64,000 nucleotides of DNA from JANQEA01 sp964466035. Lineage in GTDB: Bacteria; Bipolaricaulota; Bipolaricaulia; UBA7950; UBA9294. Position 1 is the stretch's first letter. Every line of letters begins with the position of its first letter. A program made the position numbers and the translations under genes. The stretch is from positions 1 through 64,000 of the forward strand of contig CAYXLR010000005.1 of the NCBI GenBank assembly GCA_964466035.1, written 5' to 3'. The notes under the pieces are model-generated. The model searched no databases, was not told the origin of the DNA, and was given only the letters and a program-made list of their open reading frames with translations. Shown piece after piece: positions 49,875 through 57,932 of this stretch.

Positions 49875-51173
49875 ATGAGCGAACCGGATCGAGCCGCACC
49901 GCGGGTTCACCTCGCCAGCCTCGGCTGCGCCAAGAACCTCGTCGACTCCGAGCGCCTTCTCGCGCGGCTGGCGACGGCCGGCGGCCTCGTGGGAGCCGCC
50001 GAAGAAGACGCGGACGTCATCATCGTCAACACGTGCGGCTTCATCGCCCCGGCGATCGCCGAGTCGCTGGCGGTAATCCGCGACTACGCTTCGCGCAAGC
50101 GCGCTTCGCAGAAGCTTCTCGTCATGGGATGCCTCGTCGAGCGGGACATCGAGGAGATCGGCGTCGAGATCCCCGAGGTCGACGGCGTCTTCGGGCTCGG
50201 CCGACACGACGAGATCGTCGCCGCGTGCGGGCTGAAGGCCGAACCGGAGGACGACGCGCGCCTCCTGCTGACGCCTCGCCACACGGCCTACCTGCGGATC
50301 TCCGATGGGTGCGACAACCGGTGCTCGTACTGCACCATCCCGAGGATCCGGGGCCGTTTCCGGAGCCGCTCGGCCGACGAGATCGTCGCCGAGGCGAGGC
50401 AGTTGGTCGAGCTCGGCGTCCGCGAGCTGAACCTGATCGGCCAGGACACCACGTCGTACGGTAGGGACCTTCCCGGCGCCCCAACGATCGAGGATTTGTT
50501 GCGACGGATCGCCGAGATCCCCGACCTTCGCTGGCTGCGGCTTTTGTACACCCATCCGGCCTACTTCACCGACGGACTGATCGATGCGTACGCGTCGATC
50601 GACGCGCTCTGCCCGTACGTCGACCTTCCGCTCCAGCATCTGAACGACGGGATCCTTCGCCGGATGGGCCGGAAAGCAACGCAGGCGGAGTCCGTCCGCC
50701 TGATCGAGCGCCTGCGCGAGCGGATCCCGGACGTCGCGATCCGGACGACGTTCATCGTCGGCTTCCCCGGCGAGACGCGGGCGCAGTTCGACGAGCTCGT
50801 CGATCTCATCGAGCGGCTCCGGTTCGACCACGTCGGCGTCTTCCGCTATTCGAGGGAGGCCGGGACCGCCGCCGCCGGGATGCCCGGACAGGTCTCCGAG
50901 CGGACGAAGGCGAAGCGGGAGAAGGCCGTGATGCTCGCCCAACAGCGGATCGCGCTGGAGAAGAATCGGTCGATGCTCGGGAAGGTCGTCGAGGTGCTGA
51001 TCGACCGGTCGACCGACGAGCCCGGCCTGTGGATCGGCCGCACCCGGACCCAGGCGCCGGACGTCGACTCCGTGACGTTCGTCCGCGGCGGCACCGACGA
51101 AGTCCGTGTCGGCGCTTTCGTCGAGGCGCAGATCGTCGACGTCGCCGTCTACGACCTGATCGCTCAGGCCTGA
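49875..51173 (+). CDS. rimO: Ribosomal protein S12 (Asp89) methylthiotransferase
   Basis: 432 residues. The N-terminal MTTase domain binds the auxiliary cluster through SLGCAKNLVDSERLL, NTCGFI and MGCLVER. The radical SAM cluster is in SDGCDNRCSYCTIPRIRG near 143. TFIVGFPGE and a C-terminal TRAM-like domain follow, ending FVEAQIVDVAVYDL. CAKNLVDSE and CSYCTIP distinguish RimO from MiaB. It adds a methylthio group to S12 in the cytosol. ATG 49875 follows GGACGGAAG. It is convergent and overlaps by 10 nt with the Mut7-C gene. Confidence 0.96.
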   Translation: MSEPDRAAPRVHLASLGCAKNLVDSERLLARLATAGGLVGAAEEDADVIIVNTCGFIAPAIAESLAVIRDYASRKRASQKLLVMGCLVERDIEEIGVEIPEVDGVFGLGRHDEIVAACGLKAEPEDDARLLLTPRHTAYLRISDGCDNRCSYCTIPRIRGRFRSRSADEIVAEARQLVELGVRELNLIGQDTTSYGRDLPGAPTIEDLLRRIAEIPDLRWLRLLYTHPAYFTDGLIDAYASIDALCPYVDLPLQHLNDGILRRMGRKATQAESVRLIERLRERIPDVAIRTTFIVGFPGETRAQFDELVDLIERLRFDHVGVFRYSREAGTAAAGMPGQVSERTKAKREKAVMLAQQRIALEKNRSMLGKVVEVLIDRSTDEPGLWIGRTRTQAPDVDSVTFVRGGTDEVRVGAFVEAQIVDVAVYDLIAQA

Positions 51174-51922
51174 GACGGATCGCCGAGAATCCGATCGACC
51201 AGCCGCTCGAGCCGTTCGAAATGGGTCCCGCGCCAGTACAGCTTCCCGCACCCGTCGCATCGGACGTACTCGTCGAGCCAGCGCGCCGTCTTCGGCGGGA
51301 TCTCGTCCGCGACGGCCTCCTTGTCGACCGGTTCGAGGCGACCGTTGCACGCCGGGCACCGGGAGAACGGGCGAACGCCGTCGGCGAGGTCGAACCGGCG
51401 AACGACCTCGCGCGCCTGCTCGACCGGATCGGTCGACCGGACCCAGTAGCCGTGCGTCACCCGCCCGTGCTTGAGGAGCTGCCGATCGCGGGTGAGGAGG
51501 ATCCTCCGTTCACGCACGGAGATCTCCACCAGCTCCGCGTCCTCGAAGTCGTTCGAATGGAGCGTATCGAAACCGAGCAGCCGCAGGAAGCGTGCGAGCC
51601 GCCGCAGGTGCACGTCGACGACGAACGCCGGCCGCCGGAGCGGCGCTTCCCGCAGGCGGACGACCGGTCCGATGTCGAGGCTCTCGAAGACCGGGTAGAC
51701 GGAGACACGATCCCCATTCCTCAGCCGGTAATCGAACCCGACCGACACGCCGTTGACGAGGATCAGATCGACCTCCACGTGCGGGACGCCGAGCGCCTCG
51801 ATCGCGTCCTTGACCGACGGCGGGACGTGAAACCGGTACGGGATCTCGACCTTCCTGCGGTCGGCCGGAAGGAAGTCGTTCAGCTCGGCGTAGAAGCGGA
51901 AGGCCGCCTCACTCGGTCCCAT
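51164..51922 (-). CDS. Mut7-C RNase domain protein with N-terminal ubiquitin-like domain
   Basis: 252 residues. Residues 1-85 fit the Mut7-C ubiquitin-like domain (FRFYAELNDFLPADRR, VPHVEVDLILVNGVSV, LRNGDRVSVYPVFE). From 95 a PIN-like Mut7-C domain follows: FVVDVHLRRLARFLRLLGFD, RERRILLTRDRQLLK, and a zinc ribbon CPACNGRL plus CDGCGKLYWRGTH. Conserved Asp residues (VDVHL, TRDRQL) would bind the catalytic metal. The family is related to the exonuclease Mut7 of animals; its bacterial RNA target is unknown to me. It overlaps the CAT gene by 14 nt. Confidence 0.9.
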   Translation of the reverse strand: MGPSEAAFRFYAELNDFLPADRRKVEIPYRFHVPPSVKDAIEALGVPHVEVDLILVNGVSVGFDYRLRNGDRVSVYPVFESLDIGPVVRLREAPLRRPAFVVDVHLRRLARFLRLLGFDTLHSNDFEDAELVEISVRERRILLTRDRQLLKHGRVTHGYWVRSTDPVEQAREVVRRFDLADGVRPFSRCPACNGRLEPVDKEAVADEIPPKTARWLDEYVRCDGCGKLYWRGTHFERLERLVDRILGDPSQA

Positions 51923-52568
51923 CGGCCCACTGTTCGACGTCGTCGATCAGCTCCTGCACGCGCTCGTAGAACCGTCCGGCGTGGAGGCCGTCCACCAATC
52001 CGTGATGCGCGTGAAGGCTCAGCGGCATCGGCATCCGTTCGCCCTCGGTTCGAAAGCGCCCCCATGCGATCCGGGGGACCGAGTCCGGCGGGGAGAGCGG
52101 GACCGGGTGCATCACCGAGGTGAACGAGACCCACGGGATCGCCGTCAAGAACAGGAAGTCGTCGCGGTCCGGAGGATCGTCGACCGACGGATTTCGACGA
52201 GCGCGGTCGATCGCCTCCATTGCCGAGCGCACGAACGTCCCGGCGTCCTCGACGTACTCGACGAAGCAGAAGGCGAACAAGTCCTCTTCGGTCCGGACGG
52301 TGATCGATGGGTGGACGACGGGATGCTCGATCACCTCGTCACCGCGGATCCGGAGCCGCAGCTCGGGGATCCCGTTCGCGGCCCGAGCGAGGGCGTACAG
52401 GAGGTGCGCAGTGAACGACGATCCGCGCCGCTCGACCGCCCGGACGAGCGGCGCCACGTCGGCATCGACGCACAGGTTGAAGTACGGATAGGCGTAGGCG
52501 CTGAACAGCTCGTAGTGCGCCCGTCGCGGCCAGCGCTCGAGATCGATCCGCCGCGGCTCCTGCGTCAC
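51909..52568 (-). CDS. Chloramphenicol acetyltransferase-like protein (type A, CAT)
   Basis: 219 residues, exactly CAT trimer-subunit length. Recognisable motifs: FNLCVDADVAPLVRAVERRG, SFTAHLLYALARAANGIPEL-type helix, IPWVSFTSVMHP and the catalytic His in SLHAHHGLVDGLHAGRFYER near 187. GTG 52568 is chosen because GGGAGGGAG stands just upstream. It may acetylate chloramphenicol or another hydroxyl compound. It overlaps the Mut7-C gene, so the two are probably co-transcribed. Confidence 0.9.
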   Translation of the reverse strand: MTQEPRRIDLERWPRRAHYELFSAYAYPYFNLCVDADVAPLVRAVERRGSSFTAHLLYALARAANGIPELRLRIRGDEVIEHPVVHPSITVRTEEDLFAFCFVEYVEDAGTFVRSAMEAIDRARRNPSVDDPPDRDDFLFLTAIPWVSFTSVMHPVPLSPPDSVPRIAWGRFRTEGERMPMPLSLHAHHGLVDGLHAGRFYERVQELIDDVEQWADGTE

Positions 52569-52707
52569 GGTCTCCCTCCCTTTCCCGGACCTACGATAGC
52601 CGAAGCGGGACGAGCGGACCATTCACCCCATCGTCTGCGCACAGGCACTTCACAACAAGCCCGCGGCCGAGGAGTATCGTTTCGGCACCATGAGGGAGGC
52701 CGAGAGG

Positions 52708-53613
52708 ATGTCCCGCAGACGGAAGATCGTCGTCGCGATCATCGGGGGGCTCGTCGTCGCGATCGGCGGCCTGATCGCGGTGTTCATCCTCTCCTCGCCC
52801 TCGGCGCCGGAGCTTCCGATCGACGTCGCGCAGAAGGAGATTCCCCTCCGTTGGATCGATCCAGGGGCGAGCGAGAGCGTCGAGCCGGACGGCGAAGAGG
52901 CGGAATCGCCGGCGATCCCGCACGTCACGACCGGCAAACTCGCGATGGTCGGAGACGGAAAGCCGTTCGGCGAAGAGGCCTACGAGCTGACGATCACCGA
53001 GGATCGGGCGACGCTGACCTCTTCGGGACGCTTCTGGTTCAAGGTCGTCGTCGCCACGGTCCACGTCACGTTCGAGCAGACCTTCGAAGGGGAGGGCGAC
53101 CTGACCCCGGTGCTGTACGCCGCCGAGTTCCACGCCCCGCTCGGCTTCGATCGGAGCGTCCGCGCGACGGTCGAAGAGGATCGGGTCACCGTCGAGCGAT
53201 CCAATGATATCGAGCAGATCGCGATCGAGCCGGAGAAGACGCTCGCGCTCGGGACGTTCAGCAGCTACGTCCTTCTGCCGCGCCTGTTCGGGCTGCGCGC
53301 GGAGGACGGATCGGCGTCGTTCGAGGTCCTCGTCTTCGGCGGCCCGCCGAACCAGCAGGCCGGCAGCGACGGCTCCAACGAGGGTCTACCTGGCATGACG
53401 ATCGAACGGGCGGGAACCGCTTCGCTCCGCGCGGGGGGGATCCTCTTCGACGCCGACCGCTACATCGTGTCGAGCGGGCTCGGCGAGAGCGAGCTGTTCG
53501 CCCGCGGCGACGAGTTCCTCGCGCTTCGAGCCGGGACCGAAGACGAGTCCCTGCTCGTCTACCGCTCCGACTTCTTCCCCGACGGGATCGAGATCGTCAA
53601 CGCCAGCCCGTAG
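52708..53613 (+). CDS. Membrane-anchored protein of unknown function
   Basis: About 301 residues. One N-terminal helix (IVVAIIGGLVVAIGGLIAVFIL) anchors an extracytoplasmic, beta-rich domain with no known motif; KLAMVGDGKPFGEEAYELTI and LLPRLFGLRAEDGSASFEVL are its most regular stretches. It resembles in style the exported proteins that receive thioester or ester cofactors, but I cannot assign it. GGGAGG lies 8 nt before ATG 52708; ATG 52690 is the alternative. It stands divergent from the CAT gene. Confidence 0.7.
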   Translation: MSRRRKIVVAIIGGLVVAIGGLIAVFILSSPSAPELPIDVAQKEIPLRWIDPGASESVEPDGEEAESPAIPHVTTGKLAMVGDGKPFGEEAYELTITEDRATLTSSGRFWFKVVVATVHVTFEQTFEGEGDLTPVLYAAEFHAPLGFDRSVRATVEEDRVTVERSNDIEQIAIEPEKTLALGTFSSYVLLPRLFGLRAEDGSASFEVLVFGGPPNQQAGSDGSNEGLPGMTIERAGTASLRAGGILFDADRYIVSSGLGESELFARGDEFLALRAGTEDESLLVYRSDFFPDGIEIVNASP

Positions 53614-53711
53614 CGAGGATCCGGTCGCGCCTTGTCGGGACCATCGATCCTCGATAGCCTTCCCGAGCGGAGCGGAGAATCCGAGCCAGCGGGGCGTCGA
53701 TTGGAGCGCGA

Positions 53712-54704
53712 ATGATGAGGGCTTTCGTCACCGGAGGAACGGGGTTCATCGGATCGAGCGTTGTGCGCGTTTTGCTCGAACGGAACGTCGGGGTCCGCGC
53801 GCTCAGCCGGGCGGACTCGGATCGCCAGAATCTGGACGGCCTGGACGTCGAGATCGTCGAAGGCGACCTGCGGGATCCGGCGTCGCTCCGCCGCGGGATG
53901 GCCGGCTGCGAGCTCGTCTTCCACGCCGGCGCGCTGTACTCGTTCTGGGTCCGTCCGCGGCGTTTGATCTACGACGTGAACGTCGAGGGCACGCGCTCCG
54001 TGTTCGACGCCGCGAAAGCGACGGGGGTCGAGCGCGTCGTCTACACCAGTTCGGTCGCTGCGCTCGGCCTGCGCGACGACGGCCGGCCGGCCGACGAGAC
54101 GACGGAGACGCAGCTCGACCAGGTCGTCGGCGACTACAAGAAGTCGAAGTACCTCGCCGAGCAGGTCGCGCTCGAGTACGCAAAGGAGATCCCGATCGTC
54201 ATCGTCAACCCGAGCTTCCCGGTCGGCCCGCGAGACCTCAAACCGACGCCGACCGGGCAGACGATCCTCGACTTCCTCAACCGGAGGATGCCGGCGTACG
54301 TCGAGACCGGGATGAACGTCGTCGACGTCGAGGACGTCGCCGTCGGACACTGGCTCGCCGTTGAAAAAGGGCGGATCGGCGAGCGGTACATCCTCGGCGG
54401 GGAGAACGTGACGATGAAGGGGATGCTCGACCTGCTCTCCGACATCACCGGTCTGCCTTCGCCGCGCTTCCGCATCCCGTACCGGCCGATCCTGGCGCTT
54501 TCGTATCTGAACGCCGCGTTCTGCCGGCTGTTCCCGAAGATTACGCCGCGGATGACGCCGGAGACGATCCGGATGTCGAGCCACTTCATGTACTTCGATC
54601 CGGGCAAAGCCATCCGGGAGCTCGGCTTCCCGCAGACCCCCGCCCGCACCGCCCTCGCCAAGGCGGTCGACTGGTTCAGAGAAAATGGGTATGTAAGGCA
54701 GTAG
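53712..54704 (+). CDS. hpnA: Hopanoid-associated NAD-dependent sugar epimerase-like protein
   Basis: 330 residues, extended SDR. The cofactor loop is FVTGGTGFIGSSVVRVLLER, catalytic YxxxK is YKKSKYLAEQ near 142, and NPSFPVGPRDLKPTPTGQTI, RMPAYVETGMNVVDVEDVA and GRIGERYILGGENVT match HpnA rather than other dihydroflavonol-reductase-like SDRs. HpnA genes accompany hopanoid synthesis in some bacteria, but no squalene cyclase is in the window. ATG 53712 is at the domain start. The GC content drops immediately after it. Confidence 0.88.
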   Translation: MMRAFVTGGTGFIGSSVVRVLLERNVGVRALSRADSDRQNLDGLDVEIVEGDLRDPASLRRGMAGCELVFHAGALYSFWVRPRRLIYDVNVEGTRSVFDAAKATGVERVVYTSSVAALGLRDDGRPADETTETQLDQVVGDYKKSKYLAEQVALEYAKEIPIVIVNPSFPVGPRDLKPTPTGQTILDFLNRRMPAYVETGMNVVDVEDVAVGHWLAVEKGRIGERYILGGENVTMKGMLDLLSDITGLPSPRFRIPYRPILALSYLNAAFCRLFPKITPRMTPETIRMSSHFMYFDPGKAIRELGFPQTPARTALAKAVDWFRENGYVRQ

Positions 54705-54855
54705 GAATTGAACACATCGGCCCACGCCGCTACGTGGTTAGCCATACCGGGACTTGGCAGCCCGCTCGCGGGACTCACTTCTAGACCTAACCCAGTGTGT
54801 AAGCGAACGTCTTAACGCAGCTGACGCCGAGCGGCTCGCTTCTACACAAAATACT

Positions 54856-55377
54856 CTACTCTATTATCTCTTCCTCAATTCCTTCGCTGTCCTTTGCGAA
54901 CAGGGTGGCCCTAACTGAACGCGTGCCATACACCACCTGTAGCCCAAATGAGTAGTCGTACTTCCCGTCTGTCATGAGAGCCCGAATCTTCTTGCTATCA
55001 GAGTCGATGGCCTCCCTCCGTGATCCGGCTTTCTTGCACTCGACTACTAGGAAGTTGACCTTTGCTTCGCCCGTCTTGCGATTATGGATGATGATGTCTG
55101 GCCTGACGCGCTGCTCTTCGCCGTCTATGGCAATTCCCTTATAGCTAACCCCTTCTCTGTTAAACTCGATGTCGACGAACATCCGTCCACCTTCCCTTAG
55201 AAGGGGAAGGATCTCCTTTTCGAGGTGATTGGCAAACCTGTGATTGATACAGACCTCATGCAGCTTGCGAGCGTCGTAGCCGAAGTCCTCTTCGATGGGG
55301 CACGCGAAAAGACAGCCGTCCTCTTCGCGAAGCTGCCTCAGCGAGCGCCTGATCGCCTCGCGAATGTGTCCCTTCAC
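54856..55377 (-). CDS. Putative PD-(D/E)XK nuclease-like protein (type I R N-terminal-like)
   Basis: 173 residues in an AT-richer island. The core VRPDIIIHNRKTGEAKVNFL followed by VVECKKAGSRREAID gives the PD...(D/E)xK pattern, with Asp in RPDII and Glu-Cys-Lys as the catalytic strand, as in the N-terminal domain of type I restriction R subunits and related effector nucleases. Upstream is an alpha-helical region with FGYDARKLHEVCINHRFANH. No helicase follows. GTG 55377 has GGGGAGGT 9 nt upstream. It is the second gene after the 126-residue protein at 55482-55862. Confidence 0.7.
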   Translation of the reverse strand: MKGHIREAIRRSLRQLREEDGCLFACPIEEDFGYDARKLHEVCINHRFANHLEKEILPLLREGGRMFVDIEFNREGVSYKGIAIDGEEQRVRPDIIIHNRKTGEAKVNFLVVECKKAGSRREAIDSDSKKIRALMTDGKYDYSFGLQVVYGTRSVRATLFAKDSEGIEEEIIE

Positions 55378-55481
55378 GGCCTCGATACCTCCCCAGCTAT
55401 CGGCGGTGACAAGCTGCCTGGAGATTAGTACGGTTGAGCCTCAAGAGGAGCCATGTCAGCTTCACGACTCACCTAGAAAAC

Positions 55482-55862
55482 CTAGCCGCCCAATGCCTGT
55501 CTCAGTTGCAGGATGAGTCCGGCGATGGTGGCGACTTTCGCGCCAATAGTGATCAGAGTACTGATTCTCGCTGCCTTCTTCTCCCTGTCCTTCTCAGCGA
55601 GGATCTCCTCGCACACCGCGATAATCTCATCCCGACGAGCATCATCCGATCTACTGATGGAATCGCGAATGTCGCGGACGACCGAATCGACTTCTCCTCC
55701 TGCAACTAGCTCCACCTTCTCGCCGATGATACTACTATACTTCTCCACGTCCTCTTCCGGAACATGTACCGAGATGTCCTCTCCGACGATGGCATCATCC
55801 GGCGGAGGTGGCTCGCCGCCAACTTGCACTCGCACCCGCTTGCCGATGAGTTTCTTCCCCAT
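55482..55862 (-). CDS. Small protein with hydrophobic C-terminus, unknown function
   Basis: 126 residues. The N-terminal half is polar with VRVQVGGEPPPPDDAIVGED, the middle is a charged helix (DDARRDEIIAVCEEILAEKD) and the C-terminus ends STLITIGAKVATIAGLILQL, a possible membrane-interacting helix. No family is recognised. AAGGAGTGTGCT precedes ATG 55862. It is 104 nt upstream of the nuclease-like gene in the same direction, so it may be an antitoxin, sensor or membrane effector partner. Base composition differs from the core genes. Confidence 0.6.
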   Translation of the reverse strand: MGKKLIGKRVRVQVGGEPPPPDDAIVGEDISVHVPEEDVEKYSSIIGEKVELVAGGEVDSVVRDIRDSISRSDDARRDEIIAVCEEILAEKDREKKAARISTLITIGAKVATIAGLILQLRQALGG

Positions 55863-56235
55863 AGCACACTCCTTTAGAGACACTTCCTCGCTGTGAATCG
55901 CAGACGCACTCCAGTATTTGCGCAGTCAGTTCTGTACTTCGCTATCTGTTCCATCAGCACTATAGCCTCTCCCGATCTGTCTTCTTCAGTCTATTCTCAC
56001 GAGGGTCCGCTCAGCCCATCCTACAGCTACAATACTCCCTCAACAAGCCCCTCTGAACCGTTCGAGAATGTCAGCACAAGAACAGCTGCCAGGGAGCTCC
56101 TGCCGCTATCTCTTCAGCGCCGCCTTCACCAAATGCTGGCCCATGTCCCACAGCCGCCGCGGAGGCGGTGTGTCGTCTCCACCGTCGCGCGGTCGAGCTT
56201 TCCCTGCTCGCCGCGGCATCGGGTATCCTTCGCCC

Positions 56236-57120
56236 GTGCTGGCTACGAGGAGAACCATCCGCAAGCAGGTCTACGCGGGGCTGATCGCCGTTTCCTGGAC
56301 GCTCGCGGCGTTCGGATCGGTCCCCTGCCACGCCGAGGACACGGACGTCGCTGCGCTGCTCGCCGATGCGGGGTTAGCCTACGACCGGTGGAGCGAGCCG
56401 TTCGATTTGGCTAGCTACGAAGCGTCACTCCGGCACGCGATCGACGTCTGGGAAGAAGCGCTTCCCCTCATCGCGACGGACGATGTCGCGACACGAGTCG
56501 AGGTGCTCAATCGTCTTTCCCAAGCCTACTTCGAGCTCGCCACGGGCTACCTCGACGACTCCTCGTCGAAGGAAGCGACGTTCGAGGCCGGCAAGGACGC
56601 CGCCCTCGCCGCCTTGGAGCTCGATGCGGCGTTCGCGGAGACGCGCGTGCGGGACGGGTTCCGCGCCGCCCTTCGCGCCGCCACTGATGTCGCCTCGATC
56701 TTCTGGTACGGGAACAACCTCGGGCAGTGGCTCGATTTCCACCGGTTCACGGCGTTCTTCGGCGGCGTGCGGGACGTGCAGGCGTCGTTCGAGCGGGCGA
56801 TCGAGCTCGACGAGACGTACGAAGGCGGCGGACCGCACCGCGCGCTCGGCGCCTTCCTCGCACAGGCGTACTTCCTTGTCGGTCGGAGCCGCGCCGACGC
56901 GGTCGCCCACTTCGAGCGATCGATCGAACTCGATCCGAACTACCTCGAGAACCGCGTCAACTACGCCGAGTACTACGCCCGGCCGGTCGGCGACGACGCG
57001 CTGTTCGACACGTTGCTCACGATGGTGCTGGAAGCCGCCGAGGACCCGGACGTCGTCGCGGCCCACCCATTCTACAACGAGCTCGCGATCAACCGAGCGC
57101 GGAGCCTCACTCGCCCGTAG
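56236..57120 (+). CDS. TatT-like TPR protein (TRAP transporter-associated)
   Basis: About 294 residues with a signal peptide (KQVYAGLIAVSWTLAAFGSVPCHA). The helical repeats and the motifs ASIFWYGNNLGQWLDF, GGGPHRALGAFLAQA, HFERSIELDPNYLENRVNYAEYYA identify the TatT family, known from Treponema as a trimeric TPR protein that docks a periplasmic TRAP binding protein. No TRAP genes adjoin it here; the only TRAP system in the window is at 28-31 kb. GTG 56236 is chosen at the start of the signal sequence; its ribosome site is weak. The preceding 373 nt hold no gene I can support. Confidence 0.85.
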   Translation: MLATRRTIRKQVYAGLIAVSWTLAAFGSVPCHAEDTDVAALLADAGLAYDRWSEPFDLASYEASLRHAIDVWEEALPLIATDDVATRVEVLNRLSQAYFELATGYLDDSSSKEATFEAGKDAALAALELDAAFAETRVRDGFRAALRAATDVASIFWYGNNLGQWLDFHRFTAFFGGVRDVQASFERAIELDETYEGGGPHRALGAFLAQAYFLVGRSRADAVAHFERSIELDPNYLENRVNYAEYYARPVGDDALFDTLLTMVLEAAEDPDVVAAHPFYNELAINRARSLTRP

Positions 57121-57850
57121 AGCGTTCTTCCGACGTGACCGTCGTGGGAGGCGCGCCCTGGTTCCCGCGTTCGAGGCGCGTGATCGCGTGGTAGGCCACC
57201 ATGTAGCTTGTGGCGTGCAGCGGACCGAGGAACAGCGTCCCGCTCAACAGGGAGAAGAGCTGGATCGCCCAAAGCGGAATTTGAATCTCGGGCAGAGCGG
57301 CCGAAATGCCCGCAGCGACACCAATGGCGATCGTCGGAAGGCTCAGCAGCAGGCTGATTCCGAACAACGTCGCGCGGCAGCCGGCGGTGAGCTCCTTGCT
57401 GCGGCGCATCGCCTCCACGGGCCCGAGCTTCGGCCGGGGCCCGTTCCCCGTCGACGAATCGAGAACGACGATTGGCGCAAAGGCGAACGTGATCGCCCAG
57501 ACGATCCCCGGAACGACGAACAGGAAGAACCCGCCGATCACCGCCAGGGACGTGAGAACGGACACGAGAGCGATCGTCCCCCACTGCGAAAAGCCCCGGA
57601 ACAGGTCGCGAAACGCGACCGGCTCGTCCCGGACGGCCCGCACCGCGAGGAGGTACTGTCCGGCGTAGAGCGGCGCGAGCAGCACGACGTACAGCACAAG
57701 GTTGAGCCAGACCCACGGCTCCAAGGCGGGGAAGGCGAGGTCGATCGCCTGCTGCACCGCAAGGATGACGAGCCACGCACCGAGGAGAAGCGGAAACCGC
57801 CGCACGAGCGCGTCGATTCCCTCGCGAAGGCAGGACCACGTTGAAATCAT
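57107..57850 (-). CDS. Polytopic membrane protein of unknown function
   Basis: 247 residues with about six hydrophobic segments, for instance WLNLVLYVVLLAPLYAGQYL, LTSLAVIGGFFLFVVPGIVW and GISLLLSLPTIAIGVAAGIS. The pattern, with RDLFRGFSQWGTIALVSVL near 85 and PVEAMRRSKELTAG near 150, is that of DUF975- or YciC-like membrane proteins. No catalytic residues stand out. It is convergent with the TatT-like gene, overlapping it by 14 nt. Confidence 0.75.
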   Translation of the reverse strand: MISTWSCLREGIDALVRRFPLLLGAWLVILAVQQAIDLAFPALEPWVWLNLVLYVVLLAPLYAGQYLLAVRAVRDEPVAFRDLFRGFSQWGTIALVSVLTSLAVIGGFFLFVVPGIVWAITFAFAPIVVLDSSTGNGPRPKLGPVEAMRRSKELTAGCRATLFGISLLLSLPTIAIGVAAGISAALPEIQIPLWAIQLFSLLSGTLFLGPLHATSYMVAYHAITRLERGNQGAPPTTVTSEERSTGE

Positions 57851-57932
57851 CGAATACCCCCCCGCGCACGAAACGCAATCAGGTTAGCGCGATCCTCCGG
57901 GACGGACAAGAACCGTGGGCGTCTCCTCGCCG

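Noticed and set aside
54705..54800. tRNA or tRNA fragment as integration site next to the AT-rich island
   Set aside because: The minus strand shows GTTCAATTCC, which looks like a T-arm, but the flanking 5-nt stems do not pair and no acceptor or anticodon arm can be folded.
55893..56414. Plus-strand open frame in the AT-rich island
   Set aside because: Ser/Thr-rich random-looking sequence without a ribosome site; it overlaps the region upstream of the minus-strand gene and the start of the TatT-like gene.
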